NCBI GenBank assembly: GCA_900074885.1
Contig: FJUW01000004.1
Coordinates: 1,396,225-1,460,224, forward strand
DNA from: Rhynchosporium graminicola
Lineage: Eukaryota; Ascomycota; Leotiomycetes; Helotiales; Ploettnerulaceae
Direction of reading: 5' to 3'
DNA: 64,000 bases
Positions 11,743 to 24,127 of this stretch are shown here, piece after piece (within the stretch, counting starts at the first letter, position 1; every line of letters starts with the position of its first letter). The notes under the pieces were generated by a model. It had not been told where the DNA came from. It ran no database searches and saw only the letters and a list, made by a program, of their open reading frames with translations. Both the position numbers and the translations under genes were made by a program.

Positions 11743-11924
11743 TATAATAAGTCTGTGCGCGTAGCGCCTCCTACTCTTATACTTCAGTACTAGAGAGGAA
11801 GAAAAATCCTTCTCTCCTTAGCAATTAGTTTCTATATAAACCAGATTATTACTACTGAGTCTCCAGCGACCCTTCTACTATTCGATTATGCTTATCTACC
11901 TCAGCGTACCAAGTGATTATTACA
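11743..11924 (+). repeat. Element D 3' LTR (182 bp)
   Basis: Inverted match to the B/A LTRs. Reads TATAATAAGTCTGTGCGC to GTGATTATTACA; the last bases TTACA retain the intact CA end. Preceded by a purine-rich tract in the plus orientation. Confidence 0.85.
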
Positions 11925-12700
11925 TTATAATAACTTAGGATAATTTATCCTCTAGTACTAGATATACCTTGCTTTTAATAGAGATAAGTTCGAAGCAGAC
12001 TCCCTTAAAGTCTTATAGATTACTTCGTTCCTCTATAATATTACGGCTTACTAGATCGAACTAGCTTTAAGTAAATACTTAGGTAATCGATATCTAACTA
12101 GGGCTTATTCTACTACTATAACTAAGAAGAGTTAAGTTATCTTTCGAACTATTATAAGCTTTATTACTACTATTAAAGGAGTCTTCGGAGACTCTAATAA
12201 GAAAGAATAAGCCGAGAAGCACTTACTCGGAATACGATAGCGAGAATCTATTTATAAATATATTATCGAGTTCTATTATTATTCTATATAGCTAGACTAG
12301 ACTAATAGTAGATTAAGAGCTTAATACTACTAAAGCTTTAAGGATTATATTAAGGATAAGCTCTCTATAACTAATAAACTAGATAAATTAGAGGACTTAA
12401 TTAAAATATCTATTATTATTAATAAATATATCTAGGAATAAGCGAAAGGGAAAGGAGAATACTTTATATCTACTTACTTCTAAAAACCTTAATTTCTATA
12501 ATAATATAATAAGTATTAAGAAAATTTATAGCTTTACTTAAGTAATAATTATAACTATTATAATCCGATAAAAATAAATAAAATAAAGAGAGGATCTAAA
12601 GGCTAAGCTAAGAAAGATAAATATTAAGAAAAGAGCTTATATTATACGTATAGTAAGTTAAGATATCTCGCTTATAATTATTCTTAGAAGGAAAAGCGAA
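11925..12700 (+). pseudogene. gag: Element G Gag, N-terminus lost
   Basis: The plus-strand translation around 11970-12480 gives a capsid of the fungal Ty3/Gypsy type: FNRDKFEADS, then KYLGNRYLTRAY, GVFGDSNKK, YKYIIEFYYY and LDKLEDLIKI. A zinc knuckle follows at about 12634-12690 with all Cys positions read as Tyr (YYTYSKLRYLAYNY). The start is missing because element D inserted upstream. Many stops are present. Confidence 0.8.
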
Positions 12701-13379
12701 AAGGAAACCTTAAAATAAACCTAAGAGAGAATTCGAACTAGCTAAAAAGAGGCTAGATTACTAAGAAGCTTCTAGCGCAGAATAGAGTTCACAGGATTTT
12801 ATAGCTTATAAATCTAGTAAAGAATTCGAAGAGAACTTAATTAAATATCTAGATAAAGACTAAGAAAGCTAGAGTATTATAAACGAAAGAAACTATTTAT
12901 TCGATAATCTTCTATATAATAATAATAATTAGACTCTTCGAAATCATAATAATAGAAGAATAATATAAGCTTATAATAGAGCTAAGTCCGATCTTATAGA
13001 ATACTATCAAACTTATAATATACTTAATTTAAGTATAAATTAGATTATAGCTTATTATAATACTATTATTATTATATTCTAAGTTAATACTAGGGATATC
13101 GAGGTACGACCAGATCGTTATATAGCTAATCTCGAAGGAGAACCTGAACTAAAAGAATTCGAATAATTAGATTAGTTCCTTCGAATTAAGAATACTTAAG
13201 CTATTATTAAGGAAATAGAAAGGGAATATTATTAGTAAAAGAGATAATACCTATCGGAACTAGTAACTTATTAGAGAATAGTACTAGATCCTATCTAGGG
13301 ATAAGCTAATCTCTATCTCTATATACTCTATACTCTGATTACTTACGAACTAGGCCTTTTAGGACTTAGTTAGACGAAA

Positions 13380-13644
13380 TAATAAGGAGAATTATTAAAG
13401 AAGTATATAATTACTACTTAATAGAACTACTATATCTAGAGCTTACTACTACTGGAGAGTTTGATCAGTTGATCTTAATAGTTATAATAGACAATATTAA
13501 GATAAAAGCCCTTATTAATTCCGAAGCTATAAGATACCTTATAAACTTAGCTTTTATCGAGAATAGAATATTCCTATTACTATTAACTTAAAACTATATC
13601 GCTTTATCTTATTAGATAGAAAAGGCGACGGATCAGATAGATAA
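13380..13644 (+). pseudogene. Element G protease
   Basis: Translation reads KALINSEAIRYLINLAFIE at about 13500-13565, which fits the retropepsin active-site pattern (D-S/T-G-A) with Asp read as Asn and Gly as Glu, both G-to-A changes. The frame is then interrupted by element H1 and resumes at 15174 as VR*KIRGIKIVINRYEE. Confidence 0.65.
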
Positions 13645-15173
13645 TATCACGGGGCGAGTATAAAGTATACGTATAATATAAATCATATCTTTAATTAATA
13701 GGAAGAATTAGCTAAAGAGCTGAGGAATTCTTTCTTAATAGAAAAGGAGAAGATATGATATTACTATTACTAGTGCCTTAGTAGTAATAATCAGCGAGAT
13801 ACTTAGCGTTAAGTATTATCCTAAGTATAACTTATAATATTACCTTCCTTTTTAAACTAATCTTTCTCTAAAAATTATTCTATAGCTATTATCTTAAAGT
13901 AAAAGCTTACTTAGCCTTACTATATTCGATATTCTTATAATACTCACGCGAACTATTATATTTTCCTTCGTATTATTTTATTCTATAATAGAGTTAGAGG
14001 ATACTAATAATAATCGACTATGTAAAGCTTAGTAATAATATTAGCTTATCTAATACTTACTAGAGCTATATCTAACGTATTTTCCTATATCCTTTTATAC
14101 TTAATATTTCTTATAGGAAGCTGGTACTACTTTCGTAGCTACTATATAACTAGTTTCCTAGTCTATTATATTATCCTTTTTATAAGTAATCCTACTACTC
14201 GAACTATTATTATTATTATTATTATTTATATCTATTAAGCCGACTTAATTTCCTAAAGATAAAAGTAATTATAATAAATCTTTATAATTTATTAGTAAAA
14301 CTATCTGCTTATCGACTTATTATTTAGTATATTTATTTAAACTATTTACTAAAGTAGTTATTTTTATATTATTTAGCTAGAAGTCTACTCTAGCTTATAA
14401 GAGCGCTCGTTCGAATTATAATAAGTATATAACTATTATTATTATTCCTTATTAGAACTTAATTATTTTTTATCTTATTTTCTTAATCTTATTCGGATTA
14501 TTATAAGTTTTACTAAGATAAAAAACTAGCTCGAGGGGGTCTTAGTTCCTATTTATTTTTAATTTTTATATATAAGGAAGTACTAACTTTTAGACTTTAA
14601 AAGAGAGAGAAATATAAATAAAAAAAAGTCTAAGTCTCTTTATTACTAATTATACTCTTATTAATCCTAAGCTTTAATTCTATTATTATTAACTATATAT
14701 CCTACTCCTTCGATCGATCGGAGAACTTATTAGAAGAAGGGAGGACTTAATATATCTTTCTTATTATTACTACTAATATTATTACCTCTAGTTATATTTA
14801 GAGATCTTCGACTTACTTTTAGAGAACCTCTATAATTAATAGTAGCTAGGCTTCGCATTAAGTAGCTAACTTAGCTTATTAAGTATATTATAAATCTATT
14901 TGAAAATTTTAATTAGTTATAAGACTCTCGATATTAATCCTTTACTTTACTTTATTTTATTTTTACGAGCTAATTCTAATATTATAAGGCGAGTGCAAAG
15001 TATATTTATAATATAAATAGTATCTTTAATTAATAGAAAGAATTAGCTAAAGAGCGAAGGAGAATTCTTCCTTAATAGAAAAAGAGAGGATATAGTACTA
15101 CTATCAGTGCTTTAGTAGTAATAGTTAGCGAGATACTTAGCGTCGAGTATTATCCCGGGTATAACTTATTATA
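13645..15173 (-). mobile_element. Non-autonomous LTR element H1 (1.5 kb)
   Basis: Left LTR 13645-13839, internal 13840-14979, right LTR 14980-15173, flanked by the perfect TSD GATAA (13640-13644 and 15174-15178). The polypurine tract lies next to the left LTR on the minus strand, giving minus orientation. The internal part (about 1.1 kb) has no Gag, RT or integrase signature. It interrupts the protease/RT junction of G. A second copy is at 57170-58615. Confidence 0.9.
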
Positions 15174-16960
15174 GATAAGTCCGCTGAAAGATAAGAGGAA
15201 TAAAGATAGTTATTAATAGATACGAAGAAATATTATACTTCGATATTATACTTACTAAATAATATAATATCGTATTAGGAATACTATAGCTATATAACTA
15301 TAATCCTAATATAGATTAAGTAATTAAGAGAGTTATATTTAATAACTATAAATATAAATATAGTTAACTAGCTAGTAAAAAAGAAGCTAGTACTATCTAT
15401 TTAATAATAGTACTAAGAGACTCTCGCTAATTAAGTTAAGTTCTTAGTTAGATAGAACTTAGGAATTATCTTAATTAGATAGATAATATTTAGAAGTAAC
15501 TACTTAAACTATATAGGAAATTCTTAAAATTATTCGAGGATCCGCAGGATATAAGAGCTCTATTTAAGTATAAACCCTAGGATTATAAGATAGACTTTAA
15601 AGATAGATTTATACTTATTATAAAGAAACTTTATTATTATAATTATAATATTATAAGAATACTTAAGAAGTATTAGAAGTTAAATATAAAGAAAAACTAA
15701 AATCGGAAATCTAACTTATTATATACTACTAATATACTAGTAGTTAAGAAAGCAGGAGATCCTAAGGAAAGACCTTATAGAAGCTATTAGATAATTAGTA
15801 GTAGAACTATAAGAAATATATACTTTTTATTAAATATACAGTACTTATAATATAAGCTAACTAAAGTAAAAGTATATATTAAGTTAGACTAATAAAACGT
15901 ATTTAACTTAATCCGAATTAAGAAAAGATATAAGTAGAAAACTACTTCCGTGTTACTCTTAGAGCTATAGGAATATATAATAATACTATTTAGGTTAACT
16001 AATACCCTAGCTATATATTAGAGATAGAATAATAATATCCTTAAAGATCTTATTAGAAAGTTCGCTATATACTACTTAGATAATATCCTAGTATACTTAG
16101 AAACTATCGAAATATACTAAGGTTATATTATCTAAGTTATAGAAGCTTTATATAAAATATATTCTAGACTAAAGATATTGAAATATAAACTCTTAGTTAA
16201 ATAAGTTACTTTCCTAAGATATATTATTCGCTTAGAAGAGATAAGTATTAATCCGGAAAAAATTAGAGTTATAAAGAAGTAAGAGTCTCTAAAGAATATT
16301 AAAGATATATAGTTATGATTAAGTTTCGCTAACTTCTACTAATAGTTTATTAGAAACTATTCTAAGATTACTAAATTACTTATAAGCTTAATAAGAAAAA
16401 GTATTCCTTTTATATAGTCTAGTTATTATAAGAAGGCTTTTCAGCGGATTAAGAAAGAATTTATAAAAGAACTAATTTTATATAGTTCGATAAAGAGAAA
16501 GAAAGTATAATAGAAATAGATACCTCTAATACTTATACTAGCGTAATATACTTATAGCGAGATAATAAGAGATTATTATACTTAGTCGCCTACGTCTTAG
16601 AGAAGATATCTCTAGCTAAATAGAACTATAATATCTATACGAAAGAACTTATAGCGATTATTAAAGTACTTAAATACTAGAACATATACTTATAAGGAGC
16701 TAAGCTCCTTATAATTATCTATACTAATTATATGAATCTCCGAACTTTTATAACTATTAATATCTTAGATAATTATTAATTAGTATAATAGTCTAAGGAA
16801 CTTATTTCTTTTAACTTAATTATTAGATATATATAAGGAAAAGATAATATAAGAGTAAATATTCTAAGCAGATTACTAAGTTATAAGAATAATAAGATCT
16901 ATAATATAATTAATTACTTTACTTAAATAGCTAGATAATAAAGATATAGTTACTAATATC
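15174..16960 (+). pseudogene. pol: Element G reverse transcriptase and RNase H
   Basis: From 15530 the plus strand reads FEDPQDIRAL, then NILVVKKAGD, KVKVYIKLD, LFRLTNTLAIY and YYLDNILVY (the YLDD catalytic box with the second Asp read as Asn), then SFANFYQ*FIRNYSKIT and an RNase H region to about 16900. This is Ty3/Gypsy order. Stops sit mainly at Gln/Trp positions. G belongs to a family different from B, E, I and L in this window. Confidence 0.85.
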
Positions 16961-18071
16961 TAAGAAGCTATTATAATTAAGTAAGAAATTAAGAGATCTT
17001 AATATAATACTTTAAAAGAAGCTTAGAAGAAAGATAAACTATTACTAGATATAACTAAAGAATTAGTTATAAGAAATATAAGTAAAAATAATATTATATA
17101 AGTTAATAGGAAAATTTAGCTTCTACTAAGCTTAGTAAAACTATATATTAAAGAATAATACGAGCTTCTCGCGTATAGATACTAAGGAATACGAAAAATA
17201 TATCTAAGGATTTTAAGAAACTACTAGTCGAAAGGATTCTACTAAGTAGTTAAAGAAGTATTAGCTAATTATAATACTTATATTAGGAATAAGTCTTTCT
17301 AATATATATCTTATAAGTAGATAATTATAATACTAATACTCCTAATATCTTAGAAATCGATATCATAAGACTTTATAAGGCTATTACCGCTATCGAAGGA
17401 CTTAGTTATAAGAGTTAGCTAATATATAATACTTATTATTATAGAAAGACTTACTAAGTATATAATCTTAATACTAATCTTATCTACTCTTATAGCTAAA
17501 CACTTAGTATAGATATATCTTAAGAAAGTAGTTTCTAAGTATAAGGTATCTAAAGAAATCGTATTAAATCGAAATAAGTTATTTATATTGAAGTTCTAGA
17601 ATACTTTAATTAGTTTCCTAGGAACGAAAAGGAAACTATCTATAGTATTCTATCCTTAAACTAATAAAGGAAATAAAAGAATAAACTAAGTAATTAAAAT
17701 ATACTTATATTATTATATTAATTACTAATAAAATAATTAGATAGAACTACTACTACTAGCGGAATTCGTATATAATAGCTTAACTATCGAAATAATAAAA
17801 GTTATATTATTCTTTACGAATTATAATTACGAACTTATTACTTATAGAGAACTTAACTTAATATTTAAGGATAATAATATAGCTTATATCTAAGTCCGAA
17901 ATATCTAAGACCTTTATAAGGAACTTATAGAATAACTCTAGTTTATAGTAGAAAAGAATACGTATTATTATAATAAAAACTATAATTAGAAGCTAACGCT
18001 ATAGAAGAAGGATAGAGTTTACTTTCTACGGAAAAATATTAATATATAGAGATTAAGTAATAAGCTAGATT
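16961..18071 (+). pseudogene. pol: Element G integrase (up to L insertion)
   Basis: After an H2C2-type linker region the core reads LNRNKLFILKF*NTL (second catalytic Asp region, ancestral SDRD) and FYP*TNKGNKR (ancestral HPQTDGQTER) at about 17560-17700. The C-terminal GPY/F-like part runs to 18071, where element L interrupts it with TSD AGATT; it resumes at 25862. Confidence 0.8.
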
Positions 18072-18340
18072 TATGACGACAGCTCACCTGAATATCACAT
18101 GAGAAGAAGGATAGATACCAGGGCCCAAGTTCACAGGTATCCCGGTATAACTAGTATCCGACTCGATATAATATCGGACTAGTACCGGTATATATATATA
18201 AGGTGTCTTATACTCTATCTCTCTTCTTCTTTCTTCCTTATCTTTTTATTTCCTTAGTAGTAGACTATATAAGATCGCTCTTAGCCTCCCTACTTATTTT
18301 ATCCTTACTTATATATCGCCTCGAGTCTTATATTATTATA
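18072..18340 (+). repeat. Element L 5' LTR (269 bp)
   Basis: Reads TATGACGACAGCTCACCTG to GTCTTATATTATTATA, matching the 3' LTR at 25588. It contains an inverted repeat, GTCCGA and TCGGAC around an AT-rich centre, and a TATA-like box. Confidence 0.92.
18266..18273 (+). promoter_or_regulatory. Putative TATA box of L LTR
   Basis: TATATAAG, followed by ATCGCTCTTAGCC. The same block occurs in the 3' LTR of L and in every J LTR, so it probably marks the shared U3/R promoter. Inferred from position and conservation only. Confidence 0.45.
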
Positions 18341-18429
18341 TTAAATAAAAAGATTAAGATAGCCGGAGATAGCTTATTATAATATCTTATTACTAAGTTA
18401 GTTATTCGATAGCTACTCGCATATAGCCG

Positions 18430-20000
18430 AGATACTAGAGATCTCTCGGATAGCTATGAATTAGGATTTAATTTAGCTTATTATAAATAGTATAATAGAG
18501 AAGGTTTTCGCTAATACTCTTTTAATAACTCTTTTAATATAAAGGAATTATAGATAGATTTTGAAGAAAGTATAATAAATACCTCGGAACTTTAACTTCT
18601 ATATATCGCTACTGAAATAGCTCTAATATACCTCTTTTTAAGCTATAATTATAGCTCCTGACTAATAAACTAGAGACTCCTCCGGTTCTAGAGGAACTCG
18701 ATACGATCCTTCTTACTCTATTTCTGAACTTAATCTATTATATCTTTCTTTACTCTAAATATCTCTTATACTAGAGAATATTAATATCTTAATAAGGAAG
18801 TACTAACTAAGAGGGAAAGGAAAATAAAAGCGAAATTCACTAAGAGTATAATCGCTAAATACTTCTATTACTATAGATAACTCGAATCTGATCTATTCCT
18901 TCTTATAATAATTAGCAGACTAAGAGGAAAAGAATAACTCTCTAGAAGATACTATAGATAGACTAATTTCCGTATAAGATAAGTTCCTTATAGGGGTCCC
19001 TTACCTATCTTCGACTCTCTTATTAGAACTAGTATTATAATCTCCGCGTATTCCGGAGTTTAATAAGTTAATAAACTCTATTCTAATATATAGTACTAAG
19101 AGAGAGAATACTATTCCTAATAAACTATCGCTCTCTTCTAGTACCGAATCAGTAGAGTTACGCCCTAAGAAGTCTTATCTTACTAAGAAGATCCTACTCT
19201 TAGATAATAGATTAGACTTTATCTTCCTCTAATAGAGAGTATCGATACGAGACCGGCTAGCTATAAACGCTAACTACTACCCTACGGACTTCTCTTAGCG
19301 CGTTCTCGTATAAGGACTAGTTACTAGATTAGCTAAGGAGTATCTTATACCTTAGTATCTTACTAACGAGTTTAAGACTAGTAATAAAATAATCTTCTTA
19401 TTAGAGGAGAACTTTCTTACTAGTTTAGAAGAAGATAACTATTATAATGCTTTTTATCGCTTAGAAATATAATAACTTAGTTATATCCGCGAGACCTTTA
19501 TTAAGTTTCGTAATCGATTTTAAAGCGCTATTATCTAAAGTAAAGTTAAAAAGAAGGAGTAGTTCTTCTATATATAGGATAAGATTATATTATCCTTATA
19601 TACTTTAACTCTTATTATTAAACTAACGTAGAATAAGAACTACGCTTCTATAGTTAGATTCTTACTTTCTTTTAATACTAAGTATTATTATAACTTAGAA
19701 TATATCTATCCCGAGAAAGCTACTACCTAGATATAGTACTATAAGCTTACTATTACTACTATAATCTCTTCTAGTTCTATTTCTTACTAGTCCTTAAGCT
19801 TAGCCTCTCGATAAACTACTCCTATACTATACGTACGTACTTCTACCCCGGTACGAGCTAGTACTCTCTCCGCGCTAAAACACTTTACTACCTCGACTAG
19901 AGAACCCCTTAAGTATTATAGTTATAGATAGCTTAATTATATTAAGCTAGATTACCCTAACTTATTTAAATTTTAATTAATCGACGAATTCCTGAAAGAA
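18430..20000 (+). pseudogene. gag: Element L Gag
   Basis: Plus-strand remnant with a capsid part and a CCHC zinc knuckle near 19914-19975 reading YYSYR*LNYIKLDYPN, in which the Cys positions and the His are Tyr and the Gly before it is Asn, all explicable by C-to-T/G-to-A. A leader patch around CTAGAGATCTCTCGGATAGCT (about 18440) is also present in J elements. The exact start could not be set because of stops. Confidence 0.7.
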
Positions 20001-20099
20001 GAAGAAGTAACTAAGGAGGTAATAGAAGATATACCTTCCGAATCTAGACTAATACTAGAAGGAAATAATAAGGCCTAGGTAAAAACTCTTTCCTAGGTC

Positions 20100-23000
20100 T
20101 ATATAAGTATAATCTCTCTGATCTTAACTTTAACTCCCTAATAGAAGGTAAGTAATTTATATACTTAATTATAGTTAATATAAATAAGCTAAGAGTCTCT
20201 ATAAATAGCTTAATCGATACTAGAGCGAATAGATATCTGTTTATTAATTATACTCTTACTAAACGACTATCAGGGGCCCTTAGTATTAAAATCGAGCTAC
20301 TATTTTATTCTATTCTAATATATAGTTTCTAGTAGTCTATTAGAACTTATATTACTTATTTCATATATTTATACTTTTCTATTAATAATAGGCGTATTTA
20401 TAATTACTTTTTTATTCTCCTCGATTTAGGATAATAAGATATAATTATTAGTATTAAATAGATACGATAATTTCAAGTTAAGCTAGATATACTCTATTAT
20501 AATCTACTATAGTCGGAATAATATCTAGTTATCTTCCGATCTAATAAGAAGATAATTATAACTCTACTACTTTATAAACCTAATATTAATTAATCTTACT
20601 AAATCGATACTAATACGCGGGACTTAGCTATAAACTAGCTAGACTAATACTAATTATTTTAAATAGTAGTAATATAGTATATTAATATATTATCTTTATT
20701 ATTTAACTTATTTCCGCTTACTACTAAGGAATCTGAACTCTTTTCCGCTCTGAACTTATCGAGAAAGGTACTTGCGCTGAAACTCTACTGCGAGTGCTCA
20801 TCTTAATCTTCGAGGATCTAGAAACTAGTTCTGATTTACTAAATTAGTACTATAGCTTTTTACTTTAATATAAAACGCGAAAGCTCCGAATTATTCTTTA
20901 TTAATATCTACGAGATAGACTACTTCTTATAAGACTATCTAAATAGCGATTCTCCCGAGGATCCTGATATCGAATAACTTATAGCTAAAAAGCTACTAGA
21001 ATAGTATTATACTCTTAAGGAAGCTTTTTCTAAGCGGGATTCTAATATTCTTCTATTATATTACTTATATAATTATAAAATTATTTTAAAAGAATTATTA
21101 CTTAATATATATTCGCTTTTATATTAGTAATCTATAGATAAACTATAAGTAACTAAGGAGTACCTTATAAGAACTTAGATAAAGGATTTATCGAATCTAG
21201 CTAAAGTCCTTTTATATTACTTATACTATTTATTAAGAAAGCTAATAGAGGATTATATTTCTATATCGATTATTATAAGCTTAATATAATTATATAAAAG
21301 GATTTATATCTAATACTTAAGATCGATAAGCTTTTAACTTATATATCTAAAGTAATAATTTTTACTAAACTAGATATCTAAGTAATATTTAACTATATCT
21401 ATATAGACCTTAAATCAGAGGAATATATTACCTTTCGAACCCTCTTCAGATCTTATAAATATAAAGTATTACCTTTTAGGCTCTATAATAGACTTAGTAC
21501 GTACTAATAATATATAAATAATATATTACTAAACTACTTAGATAATTTCTATATAACTTATCTAGATAATATTCTTATATACTCAGAAACGCTCTAAGAA
21601 TATAAGAAATATATTAAATTAGTATTATAACGCTTAATAAAAACCGGTTTCTAAGTAGATATTAAGAAAAGCGAATTCCATATTACTCGGACTAAATACC
21701 TCAGATATATTATTATTACTAATAGAATCGAGCTAGATCCTAAGAAGGTAGTATTATTAATAGACTAGAAGTACCCTGAAACGATAATAACTATTAAATC
21801 TTTCCTAGGATTCTATAGTTTCTATTATTAATTTATTCGAAATTTCGGCCTTATTACTAAACCTCTCTTAATACTTACTAAGCTTATATTACTATAGAAT
21901 TTCACTAATGATTATAAGAAATCTTTCGACGAGTTATATTAATAGCTATTATTAGTATAGAAACTATACTATTTCGAACTTAGAATTATAAACTAAACTA
22001 GAAACTAATACCTCTAATAGTATAATAGCTAGAGTTATCTTCTAATTATATAAAGATAATTAGTAGTATCTAATTAGATTCTATTCTTATATTCTTAATA
22101 GATACGAACTAAACTAAGAGATCTATAAAAAGGAATTATATACTATTATTAAGTTTTTCCGGAAATAGAGACCTGAACTTATATCTCTACGACGCTATAC
22201 TAGCGTATATACGGACTATCGATCCTTAGAATACTTTATAACTACTAAAGTCCTAACTAGTAAATAAGCTAGATAAATAGAATTCCTATCTGAACTTAAT
22301 TTCTAAATTATATATACGCTTAGTAAAGATAATACTAAAGCTAATATCCTTAGCTATAGGGAATAAGACTTAAGGATATAGGAATAGTAGAAATAAGATA
22401 ATAGATCTTAGGTTTTACTACCTCTAGATTACTTAAACCTTAGGATTAATATAGAACTAGCTGAATATTATATCGATTAAATTAGTTATATATACTTAAT
22501 ATTACTAAGGATTAATATATTATCAGAACTCGTACGTAACTCTTTTAATTTAATCGAGAAACTATACTAATTTAACTATAAATCGTTCTCTAAAGAATAG
22601 AATATATTAGGAAATAGCTATATTATTAATAATAGCTTACTACTTTATAATAACTATCTATATATATATATAATACTATTCTCTATTATATACTTATTTA
22701 ATTAGCGAAGTCTACGATTAAGTTTCTTCTACTTATCTAAATACTCGTAAGACTATTAAAATAATTTCTACTTATTATTACTAGAAAAGACTTATATCAG
22801 ATATAAAATAATATACTTATAATTACTGCCCTTACTAGTACTCTTATCCGAAGTAGATAAAATAATAAGGATTCCTCTACTTATTACTAGCGCTTAGCTA
22901 CCTTATATAATACTTAGCTATAGATTTTAAGGATTTCCTACTTAATAACTAAGGGTTTAATAGGATATTAGTATTTATTAACTACTTAGGGAAAGACTCT

Positions 23001-24120
23001 ATATTAGTACTATACTATCGTAATATTAATACTCGCGGGATAGTAACGCTATTTATCTAATAGATATATTATTTGAGATATACTCTTAAGTTAATTATAT
23101 CCGACTAAGGAGCTTAGTTTATCTTATTCTTCTAGTAAGAGTTTTACTATATAATTAGAGTTAAGATTAAGCTCTTTATCTTCTTCTACTAGTAAACTAA
23201 TAGATAAACAGAGATTATAAACTAGTATATTAACTGATGCTTTAGACCTTTCGTTAATTACTACTAGAGTAACTAGGGCGAACTACTACTGATAATAGAC
23301 TATGCCTAAGTAACTCTATCTTATAATTCTATTAGTATAGCGCTATATACCCTTAAATATAATATATTACTATAGAATAGCTAGGATTAGAAGTAACTTA
23401 TCGTATTAATACTATAAGAGAAGCTTAATAATATCGATACTAAATCCTTAGCTATACGTGCTAAGTCCGCTATCGAGTTTATAAAAGCTAATATACTAGC
23501 TACTTAGTAGAGGATATACGCTATAACTAACTTGAAATAGCGTAATATTAACTAAGAAGTTAGAGATAGAGTATTTCTCTTTATAAGGAACCTTAAGAAT
23601 TACTAGCTAAGTAAAAAGCTATCTAGCTTTTAAGTAGAACTATACTAAGTCCTAGCTAAGATCGGATACTCTTATAAGCTAGATTTACTCTCTAGATCTT
23701 CTATATATAATATATTCGCTTTAGAATTACTCTTTAAAGACCCGAACGACTTATTATTAAGCTAGGAGCTATTAAACTTACTCCCGGAGATTATTATTAC
23801 TTAAGAAGAGTAAGAGTTATAAGATATACTTACTATATAGCTACTAAGAGATAATCTAAAGTATTAAGTTAGCTAGCTAAGCTATAATCCGGACTTAACT
23901 TAGTATAATACTTCTAACTTAATAAGTATTCCGTATAAGCTTAGAGACTTCTACGCTATTAACTTAAGTAAACTTAGACTTCCGCGTAAACTAGATTAAT
24001 AGATTAAGGCCTAAGAAGATAGAATAGATAACTATAGTTACTTAGAGGATAATAAACTATTATAGATACTAGTATTAAAAATTTATTACTAAGGATAATC
24101 CTCTAATTATACTTTATAAT
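20100..24120 (+). pseudogene. pol: Element L pol: protease to chromodomain
   Basis: Protease at about 20205-20340 (SLIDTRANRYLFINY, ancestral DTGA). RT at about 21170-21990 with KLDI, TPFRT-type and PFGLCNGPSTYQQ-like blocks and YLDNILIYSE for the YLDD box. RNase H to about 22430. Integrase core with ISD*GAQFI at about 23095-23130 (ancestral SDRGAQF) and a PFVNYY/TEIIN block. A chromodomain-like end at about 24020-24120 converges on the antisense frame entered next. Full Gypsy gene order but many stops. Confidence 0.85.
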
Positions 24121-24127
24121 AACGCTA

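Larger units (their letters stand above)
10857..11924 (+). mobile_element. Gypsy element D, 3' end (B family, plus orientation)
   Basis: Reverse-complement homologue of 27779-28860 of element B: antisense open frame, polypurine tract (about 11731-11742, GAGAGGAGATAT), then 3' LTR. Its left side is cut by element E; the remainder is outside the window. Its right end abuts the gag of element G, with TTATA (11925-11929) as the likely TSD half. Confidence 0.8.

Noticed and set aside
14200..14230. TAT/ATT microsatellite-like run in H1
   Set aside because: Short AT repeats are expected in this composition; also present at reduced length in H2 and at 57845.
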